Shown here piece by piece: positions 8,478 through 16,751 of a DNA stretch of 25,521 nucleotides. The notes below the pieces were generated by a model. That model saw only the letters and a list, made by a program, of their open reading frames with translations. It searched no databases and had not been told where the DNA came from. This DNA comes from Pseudomonadota bacterium (GTDB lineage Bacteria > Myxococcota > Polyangia > Polyangiales > Polyangiaceae), in NCBI GenBank assembly GCA_023419055.1, contig JAEZYO010000494.1:1-25521 (forward strand), in the 5' to 3' direction. Position 1 is the stretch's first letter, and each line of letters opens with the position of its first letter. The position numbers and the translations under genes were made by a program.

Positions 8478-8498
8478 GACTCCTCGGGTGCGAGAGTC
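8478..8498 (-). promoter_or_regulatory. Hairpin that would mask the phosphatase ribosome-binding site
   Basis: On the minus strand the arm GACTCTCG pairs with CGAGGAGTC (one bulged G) around a CACC loop. The 3' arm contains GAGGAG, the Shine-Dalgarno sequence for the GTG at 8472. This is either an RNA structure limiting translation or a DNA operator. Confidence 0.4.
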
Positions 8499-8502
8499 GA
8501 AC

Positions 8503-8531
8503 GTGAGTACCCTCTGCTCGACACCTATACT
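8503..8531 (+). promoter_or_regulatory. Candidate sigma70-type promoter for the kinase/STAS genes
   Basis: A near-consensus -10 box TATACT (8526-8531) lies 17 bases after a weak -35 (GTGAGT, 8503-8508). It points toward the + strand partner-switching genes, with transcription starting near 8538. Confidence 0.4.
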
Positions 8532-8650
8532 AACCGGCTCGAATGCGGAACGCTTAAGTGCCAATCGTGCTTGCCCGTATGCAGATGTTGGAGGAGCCGC
8601 CGCGAGCGACGTTCGGAGATCGCTCGTCGCAGCAAAGCAAGGCAAAAGCC

Positions 8651-9142
8651 ATGCAAAACCATCAGACGGAGTCATCGACGGAGCCGCTCGTCTTCATGCG
8701 CTTCAGACCCGCATGGGCCTACATCGACGGTATCCGGGAGTTTGGTCGATTCTTCTGCGAGACGACGTTTCGCAACAGCGAGGCCGCCGAGCGAGCACGC
8801 ATGGTGCTCCAAGAAACGCTCGAGAACGCGGTGAAGTACTCGACGTCTGGTCCAAAGAGCGAGCTCGAACTCTCGATCTCCGCGCGCGGTGACGAGCTCG
8901 AGATCGCCGTCACCAGCCTGCCGGAGCCCGAGCACCTCGGCGCGCTGAGGGAAGAGATCGATCGCATCAACAAGGCCGATCCGACGCAGGCCTACATCGA
9001 AGCCATCGAGCGCGCGGCTGACGCGCCGGGCGGCGCGTCGCGGCTCGGGCTCGCGCGGATGCGGCTCGAGGGTAACGTCAAGCTCAGCGTCGAAGACAGT
9101 GAAGGCGGCCGCATCCGCGTGACCGCGCGAGGTATGTTGTGA
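8651..9142 (+). CDS. HATPase-fold anti-sigma/SiaB-like serine kinase
   Basis: About 163 aa from the ATG at 8651. The frame is open upstream to a GTG at 8558, but that extra part is low-complexity and lies outside the family-like region, so the start is uncertain. The N-terminal part has FRPAWAYIDGIREFGRFF. An N-box like that of GHKL ATPases is present (ETLENAVKYS, with Glu and Asn spaced as usual). The G1-box Asp is not obvious, and a late glycine box reads SRLGLARMRLEG. This pattern fits small kinase-like proteins of partner-switching systems (RsbW/SpoIIAB-like, or the SiaB/DUF6272 group). It likely phosphorylates the STAS-like protein whose GTG start overlaps its stop by 4 bases (GTGA). A relative is encoded at 9546-10031. 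Confidence 0.75.
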   Translation: MQNHQTESSTEPLVFMRFRPAWAYIDGIREFGRFFCETTFRNSEAAERARMVLQETLENAVKYSTSGPKSELELSISARGDELEIAVTSLPEPEHLGALREEIDRINKADPTQAYIEAIERAADAPGGASRLGLARMRLEGNVKLSVEDSEGGRIRVTARGML

Positions 9143-9516
9143 CGACTTTCTCAGAACTCCAGATCCCGCAGGCAGAAGGCGTAGAGCTCAGCATCTCCGG
9201 CGACAACTCGCTGCGCATCGCGGGCATGATCGCCGTGCGCGATCCGCGCGAGCCGCTCGGCTCATTTTTCACGCGGGTCCACGAGGCGGCCGTCGCCGAT
9301 CGCGTTCGAGAGGTGATCGTCGACGTCGTCGACCTCAAGTTCGTGAACTCGTCGGCGATTCGCTTGTTCGTCGACTGGGCGACGGCGGTCAAGAACGCGG
9401 GGACGCCGTATCGGCTCAAGTTCAAGGGCCGGCGGGCGGTCGCCTGGCAGCGCACCGCGTTCATGGCGCTCTCCTCGTTGGCCAAGGACGCGCTCGAGGT
9501 CGAGTACGTCAACTAG
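9139..9516 (+). CDS. STAS-like anti-sigma-factor antagonist
   Basis: 125 aa, starting with GTG overlapping the upstream stop. An N-terminal beta region precedes a central VREVIVDVVDLKFVNSSAIR, which matches the strand-loop-helix of STAS antagonists. S71/S72 sit where SpoIIAA/RsbV proteins are phosphorylated. It lies between two HATPase-fold genes and opposite a PP2C phosphatase gene, so the expected role is the phospho-switched adaptor: phosphorylated by a kinase and dephosphorylated by the NIT-HAMP-PP2C protein. The protein it releases or captures is not encoded nearby. A resemblance to SiaC-type proteins is possible but was not established by alignment. Confidence 0.78.
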   Translation: MTTFSELQIPQAEGVELSISGDNSLRIAGMIAVRDPREPLGSFFTRVHEAAVADRVREVIVDVVDLKFVNSSAIRLFVDWATAVKNAGTPYRLKFKGRRAVAWQRTAFMALSSLAKDALEVEYVN

Positions 9517-9545
9517 CGCATCGCGGGGGCGAATCGGCGCACGCG

Positions 9546-10031
9546 ATGAGAACCAGCAGGTACCACGAAGACGAGCGTGAAGGCTCGCTCCTCCGCGTCA
9601 GCTGCGAGCCCGGATCGAAGGTGCTCGAGCCGATGCTCCATTTCCTGAACGAGTACTCGAAGGCGCGCTTCGTGCCGGGCGTCGCGGAGCGCGTCAGCGT
9701 CGCCGGGTACGAGCTTCTGGCGAACGGCCTCAACTACGCCTCGGTGAACTCCGAGGTCGTGTTCGAGCTCTGGAAGCGACAGAGCGAGCTTCAGGTCGTC
9801 GTCACGAACGAGGCCATCGCTTCGCGTGTCCGCATGCTGACGGGCCACTACCAGAAGCTCAAGGCCGGCGCAGAGGCGGTCTACCTCGAGGAGCTCCGGC
9901 GCTCGGTGTCGGGCGGCTTTCCGCGCCCGATGCTCGGCCTCGCGCGAGTGGCGCACGAGACGAAGATGGCGCTCGAGATCGTGGTCGCCGGAGACACGAG
10001 GGTGACGGCGATCGCGTCGTGCACGCTCTGA
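9546..10031 (+). CDS. Second HATPase-fold protein of the partner-switching cluster
   Basis: 161 aa, starting 29 bases after the STAS-like gene. It is a distant relative of the kinase-like protein at 8651-9142. Its N-box-like segment is YELLANGLNYAS, keeping the Glu-x3-Asn spacing. The strand that follows is LQVVVTNEA, with Asn/Glu in place of a DxGxG motif, and the glycine segment is PMLGLARVAHE. The ATP lid is reduced, so it may be a divergent kinase like its partner or a non-catalytic binding protein. Gene order (kinase-like, STAS, kinase-like, all + strand) suggests a single functional unit. It ends 12 bases from the convergent lipoprotein gene. Confidence 0.65.
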   Translation: MRTSRYHEDEREGSLLRVSCEPGSKVLEPMLHFLNEYSKARFVPGVAERVSVAGYELLANGLNYASVNSEVVFELWKRQSELQVVVTNEAIASRVRMLTGHYQKLKAGAEAVYLEELRRSVSGGFPRPMLGLARVAHETKMALEIVVAGDTRVTAIASCTL

Positions 10032-10043
10032 CGGCGTTCTAGT

Positions 10044-10400
10044 TCAGCGCTTCTCGCCCGGCATCCTACCCAGGCTGCGCCACGCCGCGAGGAGCGCGCC
10101 GCGTTCCTCGACCGCGAACCAATTGGGATGCGCGTCGAGCGCGCGTTTGGCTTCGGTCAAGTGCCGGTCGGCACGACGTGCGTCTCCGAGCGCGAGGTGC
10201 GTGAGCCCGCGGTAGAGCGCGTAGCGTGCGCGCTCGTCGGGGCTTAGGGACGGAACGTCGTGCTCCAGCGCTCTGAGCTCGTCCGCGGCCGCGGGGTAGC
10301 GACCCTCGTGGTAGGCGTCGAGGGGTAGGGCGCTCCCGCAGGCGGGCAAGCCGGGTAGTGCGAGCGGAATCAGGATCCCGAAGAGGAGGCGCGTCGTCAC
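10044..10400 (-). CDS. Small TPR-like lipoprotein
   Basis: 118 aa from GTG at 10400. The frame is open to 10451, but the GTG gives a clean signal peptide (TTRLLFGILIPLALPG) and lipobox LPAC (Cys21), with GAAGAAG upstream. The mature part is helical: AYHEGRYPAAADELRALE, then YALYRGLTHLALGDARRADRHL, a spacing and residue pattern like about two tetratricopeptide repeats. It is probably anchored in the cell envelope and holds other proteins. It diverges from typA across about 130 bases. The specific function is unknown. Confidence 0.72.
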   Translation of the reverse strand: MTTRLLFGILIPLALPGLPACGSALPLDAYHEGRYPAAADELRALEHDVPSLSPDERARYALYRGLTHLALGDARRADRHLTEAKRALDAHPNWFAVEERGALLAAWRSLGRMPGEKR

Positions 10401-10473
10401 GAAAGCTTCTTCGGTCCATCGCCCCTTCGGGTTGCGAACCAAATGAAACAAACCGCAAATTCACGCGAGAAGG

Positions 10474-10487
10474 CGGCCTAGAGGCCG
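10474..10487. promoter_or_regulatory. Perfect palindrome in the divergent typA/lipoprotein region
   Basis: CGGCCT and AGGCCG are separated by 2 bases, midway between the two divergent start codons. It could be an operator or a leader hairpin. No T-run follows on either strand, so it is not a terminator. Confidence 0.3.
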
Positions 10488-10533
10488 ACCGAGCTTGCTC
10501 GAAGCCGATACTCAAGCTAGCCCTCGCGCCCCC

Positions 10534-12351
<1,818 letters not shown>

Positions 12352-12369
12352 TCGTCGTGAACGGCTCGG

Positions 12370-12620
12370 CTACTCCGTGACGAGTGAGTCGAGCCACAAC
12401 ACGCCATCACCGCTCGAAACCCGAGGCTCGCGCTCGAGCGTGGATAGCTTCACGGTCGGCTCCGCCTCGTTCGGGATGTAGCTCACGAGCGTGAGCGCAT
12501 TGCCTTGTCGGCGCACGTGGAGAGCTGCTCGTCGGCCGCGCCTTTGGTCTCTCCGCAGCCGAGTGGTAGCGGCACAAGAAGCGCTACCGCGACGAGCCCG
12601 ACGCCGTGCGATCGAGCCAT
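12370..12620 (-). pseudogene. Frameshifted, internally deleted lipoprotein stub
   Basis: An ATG at 12620 opens a 45-codon frame with a clear lipoprotein signal: MARSHGVGLVAVALLVPLPL, then the lipobox Cys (GCGETKG). It runs into TGA at about 12483. From about 12510, an overlapping frame continues as NALTLVSYIPNEAEPTVKL... and ends in GVLWLDSLVTE at 12370, the same last 11 residues as the large lipoprotein immediately upstream. One indel would join the two halves into a protein of about 83 residues, far shorter than its 509-aa neighbour, so the middle of the gene has been lost as well. It begins 5 bases after the neighbour's stop. I call it a decayed paralogue. Confidence 0.7.
12371..12405. repeat. 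35-base direct repeat, copy 1
   Basis: Matches 12627-12661 at 34 of 35 positions, in the same orientation, 256 bases apart. It covers the C-terminal codons LDSLVTE of the stub. Confidence 0.85.
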
Positions 12621-12625
12621 CCTGG

Positions 12626-14155
12626 TTACTCCGTGACGAGTGAGTCGAGCCACAGCACGCCTCCCTCGATGCGGACGAGCAGATCATCGCCCGTCTGGGG
12701 GAGGGGCACCGAGAGCTTCTCCGGCAGCGAGACGAACGCCGAGGAGTCGCCTTCGTAGGCGGGATCCGCCAACCAGGCCGTAACGTCACCGGGCGTCTCC
12801 GGGACCTGGTCGAAAGTCCACGCCGATTCGTCACCGTTCTCTAGGGCCACGATCGAGACCGCGACTTCCGTGGACGGGCTCTGAAGAGCTCGTACGCTGA
12901 AGCTGAGCTGGGTAGCCTCGGGTGAACGCTCGGCGCGAAGATAGACGGCGGCCTCCTCCAGCAGCAGCGAACGAGTACCGGACAAGGGCGGCACCGAGAC
13001 GTCGCCTATCGAAGCGTCCTCGTCGGTCAGTGTGGTGAGGAGCGCGGTGTGGTGCACGCCGTAGCCGTAGACGAACGGAATGTAGTCTGCGCTCGATTCG
13101 ACGTCGCTCACTACCGGCAGGGTGATGCCGGGGTAGGCGCCCGCGCCCCACGCGTTCCCGGCGAGATCGGTGACGGCGTGGTCAATCGCCGGCTCACCCG
13201 TCACGAACGAGTGGACCGAGAAGCCGACGAGGAATCCGTTCGAGACGCGCTTGGTGACCTGAATGGGGCTACCGGAGCCGCCGTCGATCGACAGGTCGGC
13301 GTCGAGCACCGGCTCGTCGAAGAAGAAGTGATACGGGGGTTCTACTCCGCCGGGTGTCACGGGGTCCCAGGATCCGTCGTGCGCGGTGAGTCGTTCGCCC
13401 TTCACGTCGAGAGAGTGAATAGCCGGCGGGTCCTGGTCGGGCCCTCCCGTGCGCACCACCGTCTTCCCGTCCACGTCGAGCCACGCTCCCAACACGACCT
13501 CCGTCGTGCCGGACCCGTCGCCGGGAACGAAGACCAGGTGAGCGAGCGGTGCCGCGTAGCTCGCGATCTCGTAGGTGTCTTCGAAGTCGTAGACGGTAGC
13601 AGTGCACACTACGAGCTCCGTCACGCGGAAGCCCAGGCTCGTCGGCTCGAGTGGGATACGCTGAATGACCGGGCTCGTCTGGGTAGGCGTCGAGCTCACG
13701 AGCTCGAGGTCGTCACCGTGGCGCTCGACGTGCAGGTTGCGAAGAGAGGTCGCTTCGCTCGGCGAATAGCCCTCGTTGTTGCTCCACTTCGGTGCCGGAG
13801 ACTTCTGTGGGCAAAGGCCGCTCGGTAGGACGAAGCTTTGCCCGTCGAGCAAGGCCGGGTCGGTAATGACGTCATCCGGATCGAGCCCCTGCTCCGTAGG
13901 ACCCACCACGAGATCGACCGGGGGACCGCCAGCGTCCCCCCCGTAACCCACGTGCCCCGCACCAGCAGCTCCGCCGGACCCGACGACGAGATCTCCTCCC
14001 GCGCCGGTACCAGCGTCTCCCGCCGACCCGGCGCCAGGAGGTAGCGCTCCGCTCTCGTTCTTGTCTTCGCCTTGATTCGAGAAGTGCGCCGAGTTTCCGC
14101 CGCACGCCACGAGTGATCCCAACGCCACGACCAGACCGACCCCGATGGATTTCAT
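12626..14155 (-). CDS. Large hypothetical secreted lipoprotein
   Basis: 509 aa with a strong lipoprotein signal (MKSIGVGLVVALGSLVAC, lipidated Cys18). A Gly/Ala-rich linker (about 35-80) leads to a long beta-rich region with no catalytic motif that I recognise. Segments such as DLELVSSTPTQTSPVIQRI, then AWLDVDGKTVVRTGG, then FFFDEPVLDADLSIDGG suggest immunoglobulin-like or big-domain folds, as in large surface proteins. The C-terminus is GGVLWLDSLVTE, which is repeated in the stub just downstream. It is most likely displayed on the outer membrane, as with many Gly-rich-linker lipoproteins of myxobacteria. Promoter and operon membership are not obvious: 139 bases separate it from the ferredoxin gene. 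Function unknown. Confidence 0.8.
   Translation of the reverse strand: MKSIGVGLVVALGSLVACGGNSAHFSNQGEDKNESGALPPGAGSAGDAGTGAGGDLVVGSGGAAGAGHVGYGGDAGGPPVDLVVGPTEQGLDPDDVITDPALLDGQSFVLPSGLCPQKSPAPKWSNNEGYSPSEATSLRNLHVERHGDDLELVSSTPTQTSPVIQRIPLEPTSLGFRVTELVVCTATVYDFEDTYEIASYAAPLAHLVFVPGDGSGTTEVVLGAWLDVDGKTVVRTGGPDQDPPAIHSLDVKGERLTAHDGSWDPVTPGGVEPPYHFFFDEPVLDADLSIDGGSGSPIQVTKRVSNGFLVGFSVHSFVTGEPAIDHAVTDLAGNAWGAGAYPGITLPVVSDVESSADYIPFVYGYGVHHTALLTTLTDEDASIGDVSVPPLSGTRSLLLEEAAVYLRAERSPEATQLSFSVRALQSPSTEVAVSIVALENGDESAWTFDQVPETPGDVTAWLADPAYEGDSSAFVSLPEKLSVPLPQTGDDLLVRIEGGVLWLDSLVTE
12627..12661. repeat. 35-base direct repeat, copy 2
   Basis: Partner of 12371-12405; covers the stop and last codons of the large lipoprotein gene. 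The match shows the recent common origin of the gene end and the stub. Confidence 0.85.
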
Positions 14156-14294
14156 GCCGCGCCGAGCTGTTGCATGTCGCGTACCAGGTGACCGACCCTA
14201 GATCTGCGGGATTTCTTGCGGTCCTCGCGACGTGCGGCACAAATTGGCATACGAAGCGCGGCGGTCCGTGCCAAGCAGCGCGTTGCTTCGCGGG
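14156..14294. other. Gap between ferredoxin and lipoprotein genes
   Basis: 139 bases without a supportable gene. It must hold the end of the ferredoxin transcript and any promoter for the large lipoprotein. I saw no convincing terminator or -10/-35 pair. Confidence 0.4.
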
Positions 14295-14651
14295 TCACCG
14301 AGGCAGGCCCCAACGCGCGAAGTTCTTCCGCACGTCGGTAGGGCTCGGGCCATGGCGCAGTCGCTCGACGGGCACGTGGTACTCGGGCGAGTCTACCGAC
14401 GCTCTTGCGTTGAGCTCGACATCGTCGGCGAAGAGAGCCGGGACGTCGCCCTCCTCGTAGATCGCTTCCCACGGGCAGACCGGCTCGCACTGAGCGCAGC
14501 AGATGCACTGGTCCGCATCGATGAAGAGCTGGCGAGGGAGCGTCGAGGGGCTGTCAGGCGGGCGATGCTCGAGAATGCAGTCGACTGGGCAGGCGTCGAC
14601 GCAGGCACCGTCCACGCAATCTCTGCAGAGCCTGGTGATGACGTACGCCAT
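14295..14651 (-). CDS. fdxA: 7Fe-type ferredoxin (FdxA/FdI-like)
   Basis: 118 aa from the ATG at 14651; the frame is open upstream but this gives the family start MAYVIT. The cysteine pattern matches Azotobacter ferredoxin I: C9, C12, C17, C21 and C25 (LCRDCVDGACVDACPVDC), then C49, C52, C55 and C59 (CICCAQCEPVCP), with one extra Cys at 51. By that family, C9, C17 and one of the later cysteines hold a [3Fe-4S] cluster and the others a [4Fe-4S] cluster. The stretch between the two cysteine groups (HRPPDSPSTLP) is about nine residues longer than in Azotobacter FdI. The C-terminal tail after residue 65 is retained. It starts 7 bases after the RHH regulator gene and probably shares its message. 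Its redox partner is not evident from the window. Confidence 0.9.
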   Translation of the reverse strand: MAYVITRLCRDCVDGACVDACPVDCILEHRPPDSPSTLPRQLFIDADQCICCAQCEPVCPWEAIYEEGDVPALFADDVELNARASVDSPEYHVPVERLRHGPSPTDVRKNFARWGLPR

Positions 14652-14658
14652 GCTGCCC

Positions 14659-15012
14659 TCAGTGGCGAAGCTCGCCGCGCAGGAGCTCTTCATCCCCGCG
14701 AGCGACCAGGTACCGCACGGCGCCCCCTCGAGCTCTGCGTAGCTCCACTCGGGTCGCTGCTGCGTGACGGGCCAGGCTGACTAGCCCCTTGAGCTCTAGC
14801 GCTGCATCGCGGCTCAGAGCAGGAATGTGCTCGGCTCGCAGGTTCGAGATTCGAAGGCCGAGAGCGTTCTTGCGGCCGGAGCCACCGCACGCAGGGCAGC
14901 GCTCGCGCAGGGCTTCTTTCAGGGCCTGCTCCACGAACTGGGTCTGATTCGGCAGGTCGCGGAGGGACTCGGCGAGCTCAGGAGAGATCCGGAACGTGAC
15001 CCGTGTCTTCAT
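14659..15012 (-). CDS. Ribbon-helix-helix (CopG-like) regulator with CxxC motif
   Basis: 117 aa from the ATG at 15012; an ATG at 15021 in the same frame adds three residues. The N-terminal 37 residues (MKTRVTFRISPELAESL, then QTQFVEQALKEAL) fit an RHH/CopG DNA-binding fold: a short beta strand followed by two helices. Next comes CPACGGSG (39-46), a single CxxC pair that may bind zinc or an iron centre as a dimer. The helical C-terminal part (ISNLRAEHIPALSRDAALELKGL) is unassigned. It is followed 7 bases later by fdxA. A perfect inverted repeat overlaps or just precedes its start, suggesting autoregulation. A redox- or metal-responsive role is inference from the CxxC motif and the ferredoxin neighbour. 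Confidence 0.78.
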   Translation of the reverse strand: MKTRVTFRISPELAESLRDLPNQTQFVEQALKEALRERCPACGGSGRKNALGLRISNLRAEHIPALSRDAALELKGLVSLARHAAATRVELRRARGGAVRYLVARGDEELLRGELRH

Positions 15013-15031
15013 GTACAGCATTGTGCTGTAC
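15013..15031. promoter_or_regulatory. Perfect inverted repeat at the RHH start, candidate operator
   Basis: GTACAGCA-TTG-TGCTGTAC: two 8-base arms with a 3-base spacer, ending at the base before the ATG at 15012. The arrangement fits an autorepressor site; RHH proteins bind paired palindromic half-sites. No Shine-Dalgarno is visible for either candidate ATG. Confidence 0.6.
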
Positions 15032-15067
15032 GTTTGCCAGGCGCGCCAGGTTTCCCATTAGTTTCAA

Positions 15068-16015
15068 TTATTTCAATTGCTTGGCGGTGCGTTGCGCCGG
15101 TGCGGCCACCAACAAGGCCTCGAGGAGCTTCAGGGCTGGCTCCCTGATTTCGCGCCGGAAGGCGAATTGCCAGGGCCGCTCGAGAGGGCCTTGGGCGAGC
15201 CGCTTGGCGACGAGACCGCCGAGACCGAGGTGAGGGCGAGCGATCCACTGCGAGAGCACCGCGATGCCGAGTCCGGCGCGGGCCACGTCGATGATCGCCT
15301 CGGTCAGGGGCAAGCGCTCGAAACGAGCCGCGGGTTTCGAGCGTCCGAAGACGCTGCGCATGAACCAGGCCGCTTCTTCTGCCGACGGGCGCGACGTGAT
15401 GAGTGGATAGGATTCGAGGTCCTTCTTGTTCAACGTCGAGCGAGAGGCGAGGGGATGAGTGGTCGAGACGATGAACACGATCTCGTCGCTGAAGAGCGCG
15501 CGTCGTTCGATGGGGCCCGAGCGCTGCTTCGGCAACGCCGACGTCGTGACGAGCGCGACGTCGAGCTCGCCCTTCTCGAGCGCATCCAGAGGTTTCGCAG
15601 TGTGCTCGATGCGGAGATCGATCGCGAGCCCTGGCAGCTTCTGCCGCAAGCTGACGAGCGCCGACGGCAGCCAGTGGTAGGCCGTGTAGCACTCGGCGAC
15701 GACTCGCAAGCGCGAGAGGGGGCGGGTGGGCGCGCGGGCGCTCTGCTCGAAGCTCGAGAGCTCGACCAGGAGGCGCGCCGCGTCGGGGAGGAGACGTTCG
15801 GTCGTCGCGGTAGCGACGAGACCGCGAGGGGTGCGATCGAAGAGCCGCACGCCGAGCTTGCTCTCGGCGCCGAGCAGAGCGCGGCTCACGGCGGGTTGAG
15901 TGAGGTGCAGGGCTTCTGCGGCGCGAGCGGTGCTTCCGGCGCGTGCGAGCGCGAGGATCACCCTGAGATCCCGCACCTCGAGCGCCGGCGGCCGTGGAGC
16001 GTCGATGCGATTCAT
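15068..16015 (-). CDS. LysR-family regulator, MetR-like
   Basis: 315 aa. The N-terminal winged helix-turn-helix (about 13-72) shows the LysR pattern: LALARAGSTARAAEALHLTQ, then PAVSRALLGAESKLGVRLF. The effector domain opens LRVVAECYTAYHWLPSAL; an ECxxxxxWL segment at this place is characteristic of MetR-like regulators, which use homocysteine as co-effector in E. coli. It is read away from the glutathione S-transferase gene across a 96-base gap containing a T-N11-A palindrome, the usual LysR arrangement for controlling the divergent gene and itself. The RHH and ferredoxin genes follow 55 bases downstream on the same strand. No met gene is nearby, so the regulon and effector are uncertain. Confidence 0.9.
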   Translation of the reverse strand: MNRIDAPRPPALEVRDLRVILALARAGSTARAAEALHLTQPAVSRALLGAESKLGVRLFDRTPRGLVATATTERLLPDAARLLVELSSFEQSARAPTRPLSRLRVVAECYTAYHWLPSALVSLRQKLPGLAIDLRIEHTAKPLDALEKGELDVALVTTSALPKQRSGPIERRALFSDEIVFIVSTTHPLASRSTLNKKDLESYPLITSRPSAEEAAWFMRSVFGRSKPAARFERLPLTEAIIDVARAGLGIAVLSQWIARPHLGLGGLVAKRLAQGPLERPWQFAFRREIREPALKLLEALLVAAPAQRTAKQLK

Positions 16016-16031
16016 GCATCGATCCTATGCG

Positions 16032-16054
16032 ATCAATGCGTTGGACGCATCGAT
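16032..16054. promoter_or_regulatory. T-N11-A palindrome, candidate LysR operator
   Basis: ATCAATGCG and CGCATCGAT flank TTGGA, one mismatch per arm pair. The core ATGCG-N5-CGCAT gives T at 16037 and A at 16049, an exact T-N11-A. It sits between the divergent LysR and GST starts. Confidence 0.6.
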
Positions 16055-16111
16055 GGAAGTGCGCGACGAATAGCGGGCCTCGAGGTCGAGGCCTGCAAGG
16101 GAGATCGCTAC

Positions 16112-16747
16112 ATGGAACTGTTCTTCTCGCCGCTCGGTTGTTCGATGGCGTCGCGCATCACGCTCTACGAGGCGGGCGCCGCCGCGACCTTCACGGAGGT
16201 CGACCCGTTCACGAAGCTGACTCGCCAGGGTCAGGAGTACTGCGACGTCTATTCGCTCGGTCTCGTGCCCGCGCTACGTACGGAGAGCGGGGAACTTTTG
16301 ACCGAGAACGCCGCCGTCCTCCAGTACCTGGCGGCGCGTTTCCCAGAGGCGGGGCTCGCGCCGAGCGATGCGCTCGGAAGGGCGCGCCTGCAACAGTGGC
16401 TCTGCTTCATCGGCACGGAGCTCCACAAGACCGTCTTCTCGCCGCTCCTCGATCGAGCCGCGCCGGAGGGGGCAAAGGCGTACGCGCTCGCGAAGGCTCC
16501 GGCCCGATTCGAGCTCCTCGAGCATCACCTGTCCGGCCGCGAGTTCCTGCTCGACGCGTTCAGCGTCGCGGATGCGTACCTTGTGACGGTGCTCGGCTGG
16601 TCGCTGGTAACTCCCATCGAGCTCGGAAAATGGGCTGCGCTGAGCGCCTACCTCGAGCGACTTTCGCGGCGGCCCAGCGTGCTCCGGGCGCGCGCGGAGG
16701 AAGGGAAGCTCTACGCCGAGGAGCGAGCGCGGCACCGCGCCGCGTGA
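16112..16747 (+). CDS. Glutathione S-transferase family protein
   Basis: 211 aa from the ATG at 16112, with AAGGGAG 9 bases upstream; the frame stays open far upstream only as antisense of the LysR gene. The thioredoxin-like N-domain (1-80) begins MELFFSPLGCSMASRI, with Ser/Cys where the glutathione-activating residue lies in bacterial GSTs. It contains the gamma-glutamyl-binding segment TENAAVLQYL. The helical C-domain (about 88-205) includes FLLDAFSVADAYL, the N-capping box typical of GSTs. It probably conjugates or reduces electrophiles with glutathione in the cytoplasm. It diverges from the LysR regulator and likely is under its control. It converges with hflX, with a gap of 4 bases. Confidence 0.9.
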   Translation: MELFFSPLGCSMASRITLYEAGAAATFTEVDPFTKLTRQGQEYCDVYSLGLVPALRTESGELLTENAAVLQYLAARFPEAGLAPSDALGRARLQQWLCFIGTELHKTVFSPLLDRAAPEGAKAYALAKAPARFELLEHHLSGREFLLDAFSVADAYLVTVLGWSLVTPIELGKWAALSAYLERLSRRPSVLRARAEEGKLYAEERARHRAA

Positions 16748-16751
16748 CGCT

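Noticed and set aside
12352..12369. Possible terminator just after typA
   Set aside because: Only 18 bases lie before the stub, and I saw no stem followed by a T-run.
15009..16019. 336-codon minus-strand open frame overlapping the LysR gene in another frame
   Set aside because: The LysR frame has clear HTH and effector-domain motifs; the overlapping frame is Arg-rich without motifs.
15077..16111. Open frame running upstream of the GST ATG
   Set aside because: It lies opposite the LysR gene; the family start and ribosome-binding site are at 16112.
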